Positions 25,865 to 34,353 of a stretch of DNA of 64,000 nt are shown here, piece after piece. The DNA is from a virus. The stretch spans positions 1 to 64,000 of IMG/VR virus record IMGVR_UViG_3300005590_000001. The stretch is one strand, 5' to 3'. Both the position numbers and the translations under genes were made by a program. Position 1 is the first letter of the stretch, and each line of letters opens with the position of its first letter. The notes beneath the pieces were generated by a model. That model saw only the letters and a list, made by a program, of their open reading frames with translations, was not told where the DNA came from and made no database searches.

Positions 25865-26207
25865 AAATATTCCTCTTAACCTCTAACTTACTAGCGAGTT
25901 CTGCATCAATTCTGGCACCGCCCCAAGTGTGGTTTAAACACTCTAGACAAAATGCACCTTCGTAAAAAACAACTTGCATTTCAAATAGGTTGTCATCTTT
26001 AGAACCGTAACCCGGCCCAAGAACAATGTCGCCCTCATAAATTTCTGTTCCGTTACGGTCTTTTAAATTGGTATACTGCTGTGCAATAAAATTGGCCCGC
26101 CATATACTTACGAACATATTATTAATATCTACATCAGATCGAAAACCCCACTGTGGGTCGAATTTCTTTTCTTCGTTGTTCCAGAATCTAAACTTAATTT
26201 CTCTCAT
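25833..26207 (-). CDS. YopX-family phage protein (second copy)
   Basis: The 124 residues begin MREIKFRFWNNEEKKF and contain AQQYTNLKDRNGTEIYEGDIVL, paralogous to the gene at 15855-16292. The C-terminus YETNSSSYCG is shorter than usual and lacks the typical GN(I/V)xxNP end. Confidence 0.85.
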   Translation of the reverse strand: MREIKFRFWNNEEKKFDPQWGFRSDVDINNMFVSIWRANFIAQQYTNLKDRNGTEIYEGDIVLGPGYGSKDDNLFEMQVVFYEGAFCLECLNHTWGGARIDAELASKLEVKRNIYETNSSSYCG

Positions 26208-26575
26208 TATTTATCCTCAACAACAGTGTACTCATATCGCTCAGGATAATACGCAAAACCACGCCATTCAACTACAGTTTCTCTTTTTACAGTGGCAGGC
26301 TCCTCGAAATTTCTAGACATTTCCTTGTTTAGATTAACAGGCTCATCAAAAATTCCTACAGCTACATTTTCATGGGTGTAAACATCAGAAAATTGTGTGT
26401 CTATAATCTCTTTTCTGTCCTCGGCGAACATGAAGAATGCGGCGACAAGTATTGGTGGTATCAGGCACGTCGTACCGAGAAGTTTCTTGCCGTCTTCAGT
26501 GGAATAAAAGATAAAACCGCATATTGAAAATATACAAATGAAAAAACTTAATATTGAAAAAAGTTCTATTGACAT
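26207..26575 (-). CDS. Membrane protein
   Basis: The 122 residues have two hydrophobic helices (FSILSFFICIFSICGFIFY and GTTCLIPPILVAAFFMF) and a soluble charged C-terminal half. Starts one base past the ThyX stop. Unknown. Confidence 0.65.
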   Translation of the reverse strand: MSIELFSILSFFICIFSICGFIFYSTEDGKKLLGTTCLIPPILVAAFFMFAEDRKEIIDTQFSDVYTHENVAVGIFDEPVNLNKEMSRNFEEPATVKRETVVEWRGFAYYPERYEYTVVEDK

Positions 26576-27321
26576 TATGGTCCGACCCTTCCGTTTTCAC
26601 AAAAAGCTTTATAAGTCAACGGCCATCCTTTGGCAAAAAATTCTTCTGCTGCTCTAGCGGCGAATTCAATTTCTTTTAGTGGATAGCTAACAAATTGAGC
26701 ACGATCTGGCTCATATGTTCTTAATGATAAGAACGCCATCAAGGAACGGGGATTACAAGTAACCCAACACCTTGAATAGATTCCAACAGGTAAACAAGAA
26801 CGTGCAACTCCGGGATCAATTCCAAGATCTAAATTAGCCTCATACATTTGATAGGATAATTCGTATGATTTCTTAAGGTTTTCTACCACCTGTAGATTTA
26901 CATCAGTAGGAGTTTCTGCAAATTTTGGTCGTCCAGCACGCCACTTTTCAACTTTAGACATTGCTCTTTCTAAGGATGGAATATAAAAAGTAGGTTCCAG
27001 CTTAGTATATCTCCCACTTTCCTCATTATATCCAAAGCCAATCCTATGACGATGCCACTCTCGCCAAACAAAAATTGGTGCCCTAACATAGAATGTCATA
27101 GCGGCATGTTCAAATGGCGTGCCGTGTCTATGCTTCATCAAGTAATTAATTAGTCCAAAATTTTCATCATTACATTCTGGTTCTACATATTTAAGGCATT
27201 CATCACCGCTAGTTGAGACACGAGCAGCAGCTACAACCATATGATCGCCACCCATTTTTTGTACTAATTCTAAATCTATATCACTCTTGTAATTCAAAAC
27301 GATGCTCCTTCTTGTTTGCAT
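26575..27321 (-). CDS. thyX: Flavin-dependent thymidylate synthase
   Basis: About 248 residues from MQTRRSIVLNYKSD. The ThyX motif region is WREWHRHRIGFGYNEESGRY, matching RHRxxSxNExSxRY with Gly in place of the first Ser. FEHAAMTFYVRAPIFV and DPGVARSCLPVG supply the FAD and dUMP regions. It makes dTMP from dUMP using folate and FAD, and pairs with the dCMP deaminase at 20918. A GTG at 27333 is an alternative start. Confidence 0.95.
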   Translation of the reverse strand: MQTRRSIVLNYKSDIDLELVQKMGGDHMVVAAARVSTSGDECLKYVEPECNDENFGLINYLMKHRHGTPFEHAAMTFYVRAPIFVWREWHRHRIGFGYNEESGRYTKLEPTFYIPSLERAMSKVEKWRAGRPKFAETPTDVNLQVVENLKKSYELSYQMYEANLDLGIDPGVARSCLPVGIYSRCWVTCNPRSLMAFLSLRTYEPDRAQFVSYPLKEIEFAARAAEEFFAKGWPLTYKAFCENGRVGP

Positions 27322-27354
27322 CTCACCGAACACTTAATTTCTTCGAAGGTCATA

Positions 27355-27558
27355 CTAATTTTCCTTTGTAATTTTTGATAAGCATAGTATATTTTTAAAA
27401 CCAATATAATTTAACAGAGTTGGATTAATATCTTCTTCACAATAAATAATCCACATTGTGAATTTATAACGAAAATCAATTTTTGAACTGATTGATTTCA
27501 ATATATTGATGACTGTATCAGTGTTATGATTAGGAGTGTCAAATCTTATAATTTTCAT
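27355..27558 (-). CDS. Hypothetical protein
   Basis: About 67 residues starting MKIIRFDTPNHNTDTVINIL, a small alpha/beta protein (YKFTMWIIYCEEDINPTLL). The start overlaps the stop of the gene upstream. No motif. Confidence 0.6.
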   Translation of the reverse strand: MKIIRFDTPNHNTDTVINILKSISSKIDFRYKFTMWIIYCEEDINPTLLNYIGFKNILCLSKITKEN

Positions 27559-27911
27559 CAATCATTACTCTTATTACTTAAAGTAGCATTTTCATTTTCT
27601 AAAAATTCAACATATTTTTTCAATGTCTCCAATTCTTTATTTTGTGCGTCCATTGCAGATTGATTCATTTCAATTTGATTTTTAGCAATACAAAAACACG
27701 CTATAAATCCAGCTGTGTATTGTATTTGTAAATTTGTGGCATGTTTGGGTAATGTACCAAGTTTAATTTCTGCACTGAGCCAATCTATTTGATTCATTAA
27801 GAAATCTTTAATATATTGCTCATCGCATATATTGGACAAAATATCATCCATTGAAATTGATTTATTTTTTCTTTGCTCTAAGAATAAATCAATCGCTTCT
27901 TGACTAAACAT
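27558..27911 (-). CDS. Hypothetical protein with C-terminal coiled coil
   Basis: About 117 residues from MFSQEAIDLFLEQRKNKSIS. The ATG at 27911 follows the thioesterase-like stop by two bases. The C-terminus (QNKELETLKKYVEFLENENA) is a coiled coil. Unknown. Confidence 0.65.
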   Translation of the reverse strand: MFSQEAIDLFLEQRKNKSISMDDILSNICDEQYIKDFLMNQIDWLSAEIKLGTLPKHATNLQIQYTAGFIACFCIAKNQIEMNQSAMDAQNKELETLKKYVEFLENENATLSNKSND

Positions 27912-27913
27912 TA

Positions 27914-28351
27914 TTACTCCAATCTTAATCCGTGTGAATGACTTTGACCTGTTGCGGAAGACATGGCGCAAAAATGAAATAGGCCGCTTGCCATCAAGCG
28001 AGACCCATTTTCCCTAATGCGTAGGACATTAACCATAATACTGATTCGTCTATTACCCAATCTATCTACTACCGCATTTAATCTTAGGAGATCACCTTGA
28101 GATGCCCCAAAATTAAATCTTATATTTTCGATTCCTACAGTCACGGCATAATCAGCTCTATATTTCAATTGTTTTTGACCGACTGGCATATAAACAGAAC
28201 TAAATAATGCAAGTCGTGCCAAATCTGCCGCACAACGATCCATTTGCATAGTCAAATAACCGCCATGAATCATTGGTTTATTTTCTTCTGTGTGGAAGTG
28301 ATTACACATTTCTGGATATACAGTGAAATGTGTCACGTGTTCAGTGATCAT
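27914..28351 (-). CDS. Hotdog-fold (acyl thioesterase-like) protein
   Basis: The 145 residues read VYPEMCNHFHTEENKPMIHGGYLTMQMDRCAADLARLALF, which matches the hotdog pattern of an N-terminal strand, the loop before the long central helix with GG, and an acidic residue (Asp) in the helix. The C-terminal strand RRISIMVNVLRI fits too. It would hydrolyse or bind acyl thioesters. Neighbouring genes do not define the substrate. Confidence 0.65.
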   Translation of the reverse strand: MITEHVTHFTVYPEMCNHFHTEENKPMIHGGYLTMQMDRCAADLARLALFSSVYMPVGQKQLKYRADYAVTVGIENIRFNFGASQGDLLRLNAVVDRLGNRRISIMVNVLRIRENGSRLMASGLFHFCAMSSATGQSHSHGLRLE

Positions 28352-29316
28352 TACATTTCTTTCCCATTTATAAAAACTTTACCACTAATATTTATTCCGC
28401 CGTCTTTTAAAGGTTCAATTTTAGCTTTAGGCCAAACCATCTTCCCAGTATTATAAATAATACATTTGTGACCAGATTCACCCTTAAAGCCTAAATAAAC
28501 AGCGGGAGATTCTTTATCATATGATTTATGTTCGATCCAAGAGTTAGACAGTTGGTTAATGTGAAATTTGTCTGCCCAGTTTCCAAACTCTTCTTGTGAG
28601 GGGAAATTTTGTCCTGCGACTAAATAAAAGTCACCAGTTGCACCAACTCCGGGTCCCACAATTTTCAGTTTACTATTTAAGGCAGTGCCAAGAATTTTAG
28701 TACTAGTGCTTTGATTTAAAAGCACATCCCCTTTGGTATTATCTTCTGCATAACCACCTGTTAAAGTGGTGTCTTTACATTGTACAATGTAAAATCCTTT
28801 GTTATTTGCTTCTGATTCACAACCAATTAATGTATTGCCGACACCATTTAATAGAGTAAAACCCATCTGGCAAAATCTAGCTGTACAATTTATAAAAGTA
28901 TTACTATTAAATCTACGCGGTGTCTCATTGTGTGATGCTAAATGGAAACCAGTAGAAAATCCATTTTTATTTTGACCGACATGAATATTTTCAAATTTAT
29001 TAAAATAAACTCCGTATCCACGTACTGCTATAATATTAACTGCAGCATTAGTAGATTGTTCAGATGTTTCTATTCTAATATTTGAAAAATGTGATTTGCG
29101 TAAACCTAATGCAACTATACCAGAAGAATCTTTGGGTTGTATGATTAAATCACGTATGGTAATATTTTCACCCTGATCAATATCAGTAATAATGATAGAA
29201 CCTTTTAACGTAGCTCCATTACCATTTAAGGTTTGGTTATTCCTTAAATAAATATCACCTTCATATTCTTGATTCTGAAGATTAATTACTGGTTGATCTA
29301 TATTAACATTTTTCAT
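28351..29316 (-). CDS. Right-handed beta-helix protein (tail-spike or glycan-binding type)
   Basis: The 321 residues show regular short turns (GNGATLKGSIIITDI, NITIRDLIIQPKDSSGI, NSNTFINCTARFCQMGF, NTLIGCESEANNKGFYI) typical of pectate-lyase-like parallel beta helices (about 30-215). A C-terminal region (KCIIYNTGKMVWPKAKI) may form the trimer tip. It could be a receptor-binding or glycan-degrading virion protein; no catalytic residues are identified. Confidence 0.75.
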   Translation of the reverse strand: MKNVNIDQPVINLQNQEYEGDIYLRNNQTLNGNGATLKGSIIITDIDQGENITIRDLIIQPKDSSGIVALGLRKSHFSNIRIETSEQSTNAAVNIIAVRGYGVYFNKFENIHVGQNKNGFSTGFHLASHNETPRRFNSNTFINCTARFCQMGFTLLNGVGNTLIGCESEANNKGFYIVQCKDTTLTGGYAEDNTKGDVLLNQSTSTKILGTALNSKLKIVGPGVGATGDFYLVAGQNFPSQEEFGNWADKFHINQLSNSWIEHKSYDKESPAVYLGFKGESGHKCIIYNTGKMVWPKAKIEPLKDGGINISGKVFINGKEM

Positions 29317-29534
29317 TGACGGTCAACCTGTCTATTAGGATCTGCTAAGCCGTTATCAAGTCTATCTTTAGTTGTAATATAAATATGAGTATCATCTCTA
29401 CAACAAACTTCATTTTCGGCAAGTTTATAAATATCCGGTGCAGGAATTATCATACTTTTATGAGACCCATACGCCGAAGGTGTGGTGATGGTCGTAAAAT
29501 TCTCACGTTTAATTTTTACTTGTTTCTTTGCCAT
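29313..29534 (-). CDS. Hypothetical protein
   Basis: The 73 residues begin MAKKQVKIKRENFTTITTPS and are beta-rich with a YITTKDRLDNG segment. It abuts the beta-helix gene, so it may be an accessory to that protein. Not recognised. Confidence 0.6.
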   Translation of the reverse strand: MAKKQVKIKRENFTTITTPSAYGSHKSMIIPAPDIYKLAENEVCCRDDTHIYITTKDRLDNGLADPNRQVDRQ

Positions 29535-29902
29535 GATTTACTTTCTAAATGTCGTTCTATATTATTAAAAAACTTTTTTCTAAATCCATGATCGTCAGAC
29601 TGTAGGTTTGATAACTTAGCTTTAGTACTTGCTAATTTTGCTAATTTGGTACCAATACCACGTCGGCGATATGATCTCATAACATAAACACCAATATTAA
29701 ATATATCATATATTGACAATTTTGGACATATACACGCACCTATTGGATAATGATTATCAAATGCTATTGATAAACTAATTATTTCTTCAGGATCCTCCCA
29801 CCAAAATTTCATTAATCCATTTGCGTGTAATTTTCTAATATTCTTATCATCACAAAATTCTTTTATTCTATATGAATCTGCAGTATAAACATAATGTATC
29901 AT
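29516..29902 (-). CDS. GNAT N-acetyltransferase
   Basis: The 128 residues carry NIGVYVMRSYRRRGIGTKLAKL, the acetyl-CoA pyrophosphate loop (RRxGIG) preceded by the V-x-V strand. The N-terminal half is divergent. It transfers acetyl from acetyl-CoA to an unknown amine; amino-sugar or protein acetylation are both possible. Confidence 0.85.
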   Translation of the reverse strand: MIHYVYTADSYRIKEFCDDKNIRKLHANGLMKFWWEDPEEIISLSIAFDNHYPIGACICPKLSIYDIFNIGVYVMRSYRRRGIGTKLAKLASTKAKLSNLQSDDHGFRKKFFNNIERHLESKSWQRNK

Positions 29903-30183
29903 AATGTTAAATCTTTAATAGATTTTGTTGATGGACAAATTTCTAAATAATAACTATTTGTTATAGAGCAGGTTGGAGTTAATCTTCCTTCTTGGTGTTC
30001 TTGTTTGAAGATGTTTACTCGGTACCGATCGTCTTTTAAATATCTTATGGAGATTTTGTGGGGCTTGAATGAGACTTTTGTTTTCACCCATTCTCTTATA
30101 ACCATCTCTGATTGAGTGTGATTGTCGGATTTCTTTGCGGACATCTGTTGTTTGTGTGCCTGTTTTACGGTTGACATAACCAT
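29899..30183 (-). CDS. Small beta-rich protein nested in the sulfotransferase 3' end
   Basis: The 94 residues have a well-behaved C-terminal part (KISIRYLKDDRYRVNIFKQE). An AGAGAGG Shine-Dalgarno precedes the ATGGTTATG start. It overlaps the end of the sulfotransferase gene by about 230 bases in another frame. Its composition looks more protein-like than the sulfotransferase tail in the same stretch. Unknown function. Confidence 0.6.
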   Translation of the reverse strand: MVMSTVKQAHKQQMSAKKSDNHTQSEMVIREWVKTKVSFKPHKISIRYLKDDRYRVNIFKQEHQEGRLTPTCSITNSYYLEICPSTKSIKDLTL

Positions 30184-30808
30184 CTACCTCTCTGAGTTTT
30201 AGATTTAGAACTTTATTAATTTTATTACAATGATGTTCTAAACCAAGAAACTTTAAAACCGATAAGCATTGATCATACGATGTTTTTTCGTAAGGAACAA
30301 CTAAACATCTATCTCCTAATAATTGAACGGCTTCATCTCGGTTAATACACATTTGATAATATTGAAAAAACTTTTCTTTGGAAACATAATCATATATTTG
30401 TTTGTATGACTGATACGAAATTTCAGGATCTCTAGTGCAAAATATATATTTTGTATCAGTAAATAAATGATTCCATGCAGACACTGCTTGATATGTAGGA
30501 CTTAAAATTTTAAATCCATCATATTCTCCAAATCCAATATAGGATTGGATCATAGTTTTAAATAATTCAAAAGTTTTTTGTGGACTAGGGCTTAAATTAG
30601 CCGAGAATGTATTGCGATCCTTCTTAAACGCTTCCCATTGTTCTATAGATCTTTGAACATTTTGTGGATGTAGAGTTTGTAAAAAACTTCTAGCGGATTC
30701 CATAAGTCCATTCTGTTCGCCGTATACGATTCCTTCATTGCAAACATTAATTAATCTTTGAATAAATGTACTGCCGGTACGATAAGTTTGTCCTATTATA
30801 ACAATCAT
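29954..30808 (-). CDS. Sulfotransferase-like protein
   Basis: The 284 residues start with a P-loop-like PAPS site MIVIIGQTYRTGSTFIQRL, then FCTRDPEISYQSYKQIYDYV (the 3'-phosphate-binding RxxxxSxxS region) and LVVPYEKTSYDQC, in the order of the sulfotransferase superfamily. It would move sulfate from PAPS to a glycan or lipid. The last 70 or so residues are highly charged and overlap another gene, suggesting either an extended tail or a lost stop. Confidence 0.75.
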   Translation of the reverse strand: MIVIIGQTYRTGSTFIQRLINVCNEGIVYGEQNGLMESARSFLQTLHPQNVQRSIEQWEAFKKDRNTFSANLSPSPQKTFELFKTMIQSYIGFGEYDGFKILSPTYQAVSAWNHLFTDTKYIFCTRDPEISYQSYKQIYDYVSKEKFFQYYQMCINRDEAVQLLGDRCLVVPYEKTSYDQCLSVLKFLGLEHHCNKINKVLNLKLREVDGYVNRKTGTQTTDVRKEIRQSHSIRDGYKRMGENKSLIQAPQNLHKIFKRRSVPSKHLQTRTPRRKINSNLLYNK

Positions 30809-31011
30809 CTATCATTTTCCCATAATGAAATCATCTTAAAACAATCTATACAATATTCTGCATAACCACCACATTCAAGTATTAAAATTCTAGTACTGTT
30901 GTGTATACACAGACTGTCTCTTATTCTTTGTTTAATCTGAGCATTCTTTCTTGCAGTATTGGGCTCTCTATCTCTCACGTTTGGGTTTAATAACTCCACT
31001 TTTCTTTTCAT
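30805..31011 (-). CDS. Small Cys-containing protein
   Basis: About 68 residues from MKRKVELLNPNVRDREPNTA, with ILECGGYAEYCIDCFKMISL, a possible CxxC zinc half-site. The start at 31011 lies in the end of the metallophosphoesterase gene (44-base overlap). Unknown. Confidence 0.55.
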   Translation of the reverse strand: MKRKVELLNPNVRDREPNTARKNAQIKQRIRDSLCIHNSTRILILECGGYAEYCIDCFKMISLWENDR

Positions 31012-32512
31012 AAAACTCCACATCATCATGACCCTTGCGTTTACTGAGAAGATCAAAAATTTCTATTTCAGATACTGGCCGAATTTCTTTCCAGATTCTA
31101 TAAATAGTTTCCGGAGATACTTCTGTTGAACGACGCTCAGGCCAAATCGCATCTAAGGTTTCTTCGCGTTGATCGTGGCAATTGCCAGTGAGTACAACCT
31201 TACCATTTCTACGCATCAAAAAGTTTCCATTATTACACTTAATGCACCAAAATTTTTGGTTATCTACACGTCGAGAATTAAATCTATTTTTTAGATTTGT
31301 AATATCTACTCTGGTTTTATCTTTGGAAACAGATAATTGATATTGAATATTTTTTGTAAATCCAGTACCTTCTCTGCTATATTTAGTTGCTCCGCAACCA
31401 TTAGTTACCGCTGCATGTTGCAGAATATCAATCTCTTCTTCTTTAGCTGAATAAATTATAACACCACCCGAGTCGGTAAAACAACCGTCTGAGTGCCCAT
31501 ATGCTTCTAATATCGCTTCAAATTGAGATCTTTTTACAAAAGCTAATTTAGGATCTAAACCTTTGATTTTATATTGCAAGATGTTTTCCGGAATATAAAA
31601 GTTAAAACTTGTATAATTCTTTTTGTTTTTAGTTTTAAAAATTATTCCATTATTTTTAAGTACATATTCAATATAATCTTTTTTATACTGCTTCGAAACT
31701 CTAATACGACATAGGTTTGTTTCTGTTTTAATAGAACCATCTGCTGCAATTAAAATCAGTAACTTTAATTCGGCGTCAGTTAAATCTACAGAAGATGTCC
31801 AATCGTGACCACAACGCGCCACAGTGGGTCTAGACTGTTGAAAAAAGTCTTTAGCTTCTGTAAACACCATCCGATCATCATTATTAAATGAAACACATCG
31901 ATGTTTATCAGTAAAGCACATACTCATGGATGGAGAATCAAATTGATATACATCTCCAGAGTATAAAATTTCTATAATATCATTAACAGTATCATCTACA
32001 AGATTACCATGTTCATCCATAGAGTAAATTTCTTCACCGATGAATAGTTCATATCTCGTTTTCCATCCGCGTTTCGTAAGAATTTCAGTTTGCATATCCA
32101 TGCAATGACCGTATAAATGGTAAGATTCACGATGAGAAGCTGGCCAATAAGCATGTGGATAATGACTTAAGAAACAACGAGCATCACATATCTGAATATC
32201 CATTGTATCCTTAACCATGCCCTGTCCCCATACTTCTTCGCAAGCTTTCCAACTTGGATCATGATTACCTTTGATCAGGAAGTATTGTACACCAGACTTA
32301 AGTTGACTTCTAAACTTGCCAGCGTGTCTGAAAGAGAAATCGCCGAGCAAATATAGAATATCACCTCTATTAATAGTAGAATTAATTTGACCAATTATAA
32401 AAGTTTGCCAAGCATTAATATCTTTAAAGAAGGGATGATCCCCCATAACACCACGTCGTACAGGTAGAAGCACATCGTGGTCAATATGAACATCACTTAA
32501 GAACCATTTCAT
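30968..32512 (-). CDS. Metallophosphoesterase interrupted by an intein
   Basis: The 514-residue precursor contains a 206-residue calcineurin-like phosphoesterase and a 308-residue intein (137-444). The metal motifs are MKWFLSDVHID, YLLGDFSFR, LIKGNHD, CFLSHYPHAY and, after splicing, YGHCHD. The intein lies between the two histidines of the last GHxH motif, so the unspliced protein cannot assemble its metal site. Downstream genes include a polynucleotide kinase, so the substrate may be an RNA or DNA end. Confidence 0.9.
   Translation of the reverse strand: MKWFLSDVHIDHDVLLPVRRGVMGDHPFFKDINAWQTFIIGQINSTINRGDILYLLGDFSFRHAGKFRSQLKSGVQYFLIKGNHDPSWKACEEVWGQGMVKDTMDIQICDARCFLSHYPHAYWPASHRESYHLYGHCMDMQTEILTKRGWKTRYELFIGEEIYSMDEHGNLVDDTVNDIIEILYSGDVYQFDSPSMSMCFTDKHRCVSFNNDDRMVFTEAKDFFQQSRPTVARCGHDWTSSVDLTDAELKLLILIAADGSIKTETNLCRIRVSKQYKKDYIEYVLKNNGIIFKTKNKKNYTSFNFYIPENILQYKIKGLDPKLAFVKRSQFEAILEAYGHSDGCFTDSGGVIIYSAKEEEIDILQHAAVTNGCGATKYSREGTGFTKNIQYQLSVSKDKTRVDITNLKNRFNSRRVDNQKFWCIKCNNGNFLMRRNGKVVLTGNCHDQREETLDAIWPERRSTEVSPETIYRIWKEIRPVSEIEIFDLLSKRKGHDDVEFYEKKSGVIKPKRER
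31181..32104 (-). mobile_element. Intein with LAGLIDADG endonuclease in the metallophosphoesterase
   Basis: Begins at Cys137 (CMDMQTEILTKRGWKT) and ends at Asn444 (GKVVLTGN) before Cys445. Degenerate endonuclease helices are LILIAADGSI and LEAYGHSDGCF. The penultimate residue is Gly rather than His (TGN), a known but less common intein end, so splicing chemistry may be slower. Confidence 0.87.
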
Positions 32513-32514
32513 TA

Positions 32515-33402
32515 TTAAAATTCCACATAAGGATTAGCAACGGAAATTATATTCGGCATTTTTAGATCATGCCAACAACGAATCATTTGCGGCCGATCAT
32601 CAACCACTGCACACACATTGTACTTAGGACTTACAGAAGAAAAGAGCAATTCGGTTTTTATAATCGAGTCTCGGCGATTATCTCCGGCAGCTCTCATGAA
32701 TAGATCGCTATACTCAATGTAATTATCTTTTAACCACCGTTCTGTCTCTGATCTTGCGGCCGAATCTCTACCGCTGAGTAATACCACCTGATAATTTCTA
32801 GTTATGGCTAATGATGCAACCATATCAATAATAGTATCTCGTGGCTTATCATTGTAAACCTTATCCCACTCAAACGGCTTTCTATTATGCATCTCCGCAA
32901 TAGTGCCGTCAATATCACAGATAATACATGATGGCAAATCTTTGTTAGGTTTGTAAAATTTATATCGGCCATCTTCAGACAGATATTTAAGCCACTGTCC
33001 CCATTGCCTATACAAAACTTGAGGACCAACGCCATTTGTCCGCGCCGTATCCCTTTTCTGTGCTTCCTCTAATTTAATGGGAAATTCTTTAATGGATACT
33101 TCGTATCCAAGAGATTGTAGTTTTGAAATCAACGATTTGCGGGAACCACTATGTAAATTAGTATCTGATATGACAATATCTTTTTGTATAACAGAACAAT
33201 GCTCAACTATCTTAAGATTAACGGCTGTAACAAAATTTTCCACAGAAGATTTAAATTTGTAAGTTGACCAATCTTTATGGCCAAACAAAGTAAATCTCAT
33301 ATTATCACGATTAATATTTATCGCACCTGTCTTACGACAATGCTCATCAGCCCATGTGCTTTTTCCAGAAGCACTAATTCCTACTGTCAGTATTGCTTTC
33401 AT
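32515..33402 (-). CDS. pseT: Polynucleotide 5'-kinase/3'-phosphatase
   Basis: The 295 residues join a P-loop kinase (VGISASGKSTWADEH, residues about 7-21, with NINRDNMR) to a HAD phosphatase (ICDIDGTIAEMHNRKPF, about 161-177, then VLLSGRDSAARSETERWL). This is the domain order and length of T4 Pnkp. It heals broken RNA or DNA ends by phosphorylating 5'-OH and removing 3'-phosphates, feeding an RNA ligase. The fractured ligase at 46114-48651 is a natural partner. Confidence 0.92.
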   Translation of the reverse strand: MKAILTVGISASGKSTWADEHCRKTGAININRDNMRFTLFGHKDWSTYKFKSSVENFVTAVNLKIVEHCSVIQKDIVISDTNLHSGSRKSLISKLQSLGYEVSIKEFPIKLEEAQKRDTARTNGVGPQVLYRQWGQWLKYLSEDGRYKFYKPNKDLPSCIICDIDGTIAEMHNRKPFEWDKVYNDKPRDTIIDMVASLAITRNYQVVLLSGRDSAARSETERWLKDNYIEYSDLFMRAAGDNRRDSIIKTELLFSSVSPKYNVCAVVDDRPQMIRCWHDLKMPNIISVANPYVEF

Positions 33403-33814
33403 TTCGTTTACGTTCTTCCATCTTTCTTTTTACACATGTACGAATATCGGCGTTAACCGCTCGTAAATTATTATTTGCTAATTGCATTTTAATAAACGTC
33501 ATATTCTGACGCATATCTCCATACATTTTTTCTGTGGGTACTAACTTCATTAGATTATCAAGAGTTAGCCGTGGAGTAACAAATTCTTGAATCAAGTTAG
33601 ATTGACGCCTTTTCTTGTTATCATTGCCACGTTCAGCATCAATCATTAATTTCTGTGAAAGAATTTTAGCTTGAGTTCTAATATTAACTGTAGTAATCTG
33701 TGATAATGTATTAATATTATCTAAAAGAGATTGATATGCTTGCATAGCTTCAATATTACGAGTGTGTTTTGCTTTATTTAAATTTGAAAATATTTCTTGA
33801 ATTAAAACATTCAT
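33374..33814 (-). CDS. Helical protein, YqeY-like in part
   Basis: The 146 residues are helical and contain RRQSNLIQEFVTPRLTLDNLMKLV, which resembles the middle of YqeY/GatB-like helical domains (EFxPxxLTxDxL). The gene at 50178-50567 is a clearer member. Overlaps the upstream and downstream genes. Assignment is tentative. Confidence 0.55.
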   Translation of the reverse strand: MNVLIQEIFSNLNKAKHTRNIEAMQAYQSLLDNINTLSQITTVNIRTQAKILSQKLMIDAERGNDNKKRRQSNLIQEFVTPRLTLDNLMKLVPTEKMYGDMRQNMTFIKMQLANNNLRAVNADIRTCVKRKMEERKRNESNTDSRN

Positions 33815-34353
33815 TTTATATAACCCTTATTTTTTCGACATCGATCACAGTATGTAAATCTTCGTGCTTTAAGAATATCATCACAATCTTTGCATCTTTT
33901 AATCATTAAATGCATTGTTACACCAGTTGCATCATACATATCACAATTAACCATAAATTGGTGTAACGCATCAGATATCATAGTCGGCGGAATTTCATTC
34001 GCTTCAAATCTATTATTAATAATACCTTTATATTGACCCCAACAGACAATATCAAAACGATCGCTGCCAGCCCTAAATTCAATATGAGGATGATAATATT
34101 TAGACGTGGGTAAAGTTTTAATCTTTCCTAAAAAGATATGCTTACCCCTATAAGTTTGTGACGGAACAATAAATAGATTTACAGTTGTAGGAAAAGTTCT
34201 ACCCTGTATTTCAAATTTGAATGTTTTTCTTTTTGAGAGATTGAAAGAATTTCTACCATCATTAAAAGACCAGCCCTCGTTTAAGAGGGCCTCTATGTCT
34301 TTTTCCCATTTTTTAATTAATTCTTTATGTTCTTTTCGCATTTTTCTTTCCAC
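33811..34353 (-). CDS. E2-like protein with C-terminal zinc module (copy 1)
   Basis: The 180 residues have a basic helical N-terminus, a beta-rich centre, and YYHPHIEFRAGSDRFDIVCW (about 86-105). In this stretch HPH and a later Cys104 fall where E2 enzymes have HPN and the catalytic Cys. It ends in a zinc site CKDCDDILKARRFTYCDRC (Cys154, 157, 169, 172). It shares this HPx...CxG plus zinc layout with the genes at 36395 and 38018. Assigned as an E2-like candidate from motifs and from the adjacent E1, JAMM and beta-grasp genes. Confidence 0.55.
   Translation of the reverse strand: MERKMRKEHKELIKKWEKDIEALLNEGWSFNDGRNSFNLSKRKTFKFEIQGRTFPTTVNLFIVPSQTYRGKHIFLGKIKTLPTSKYYHPHIEFRAGSDRFDIVCWGQYKGIINNRFEANEIPPTMISDALHQFMVNCDMYDATGVTMHLMIKRCKDCDDILKARRFTYCDRCRKNKGYIK

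Noticed and set aside
25793-27353. Other very short frames (for example a 19-aa frame before thyX)
   Set aside because: They overlap known starts and have no independent support beyond chance ATG positions.
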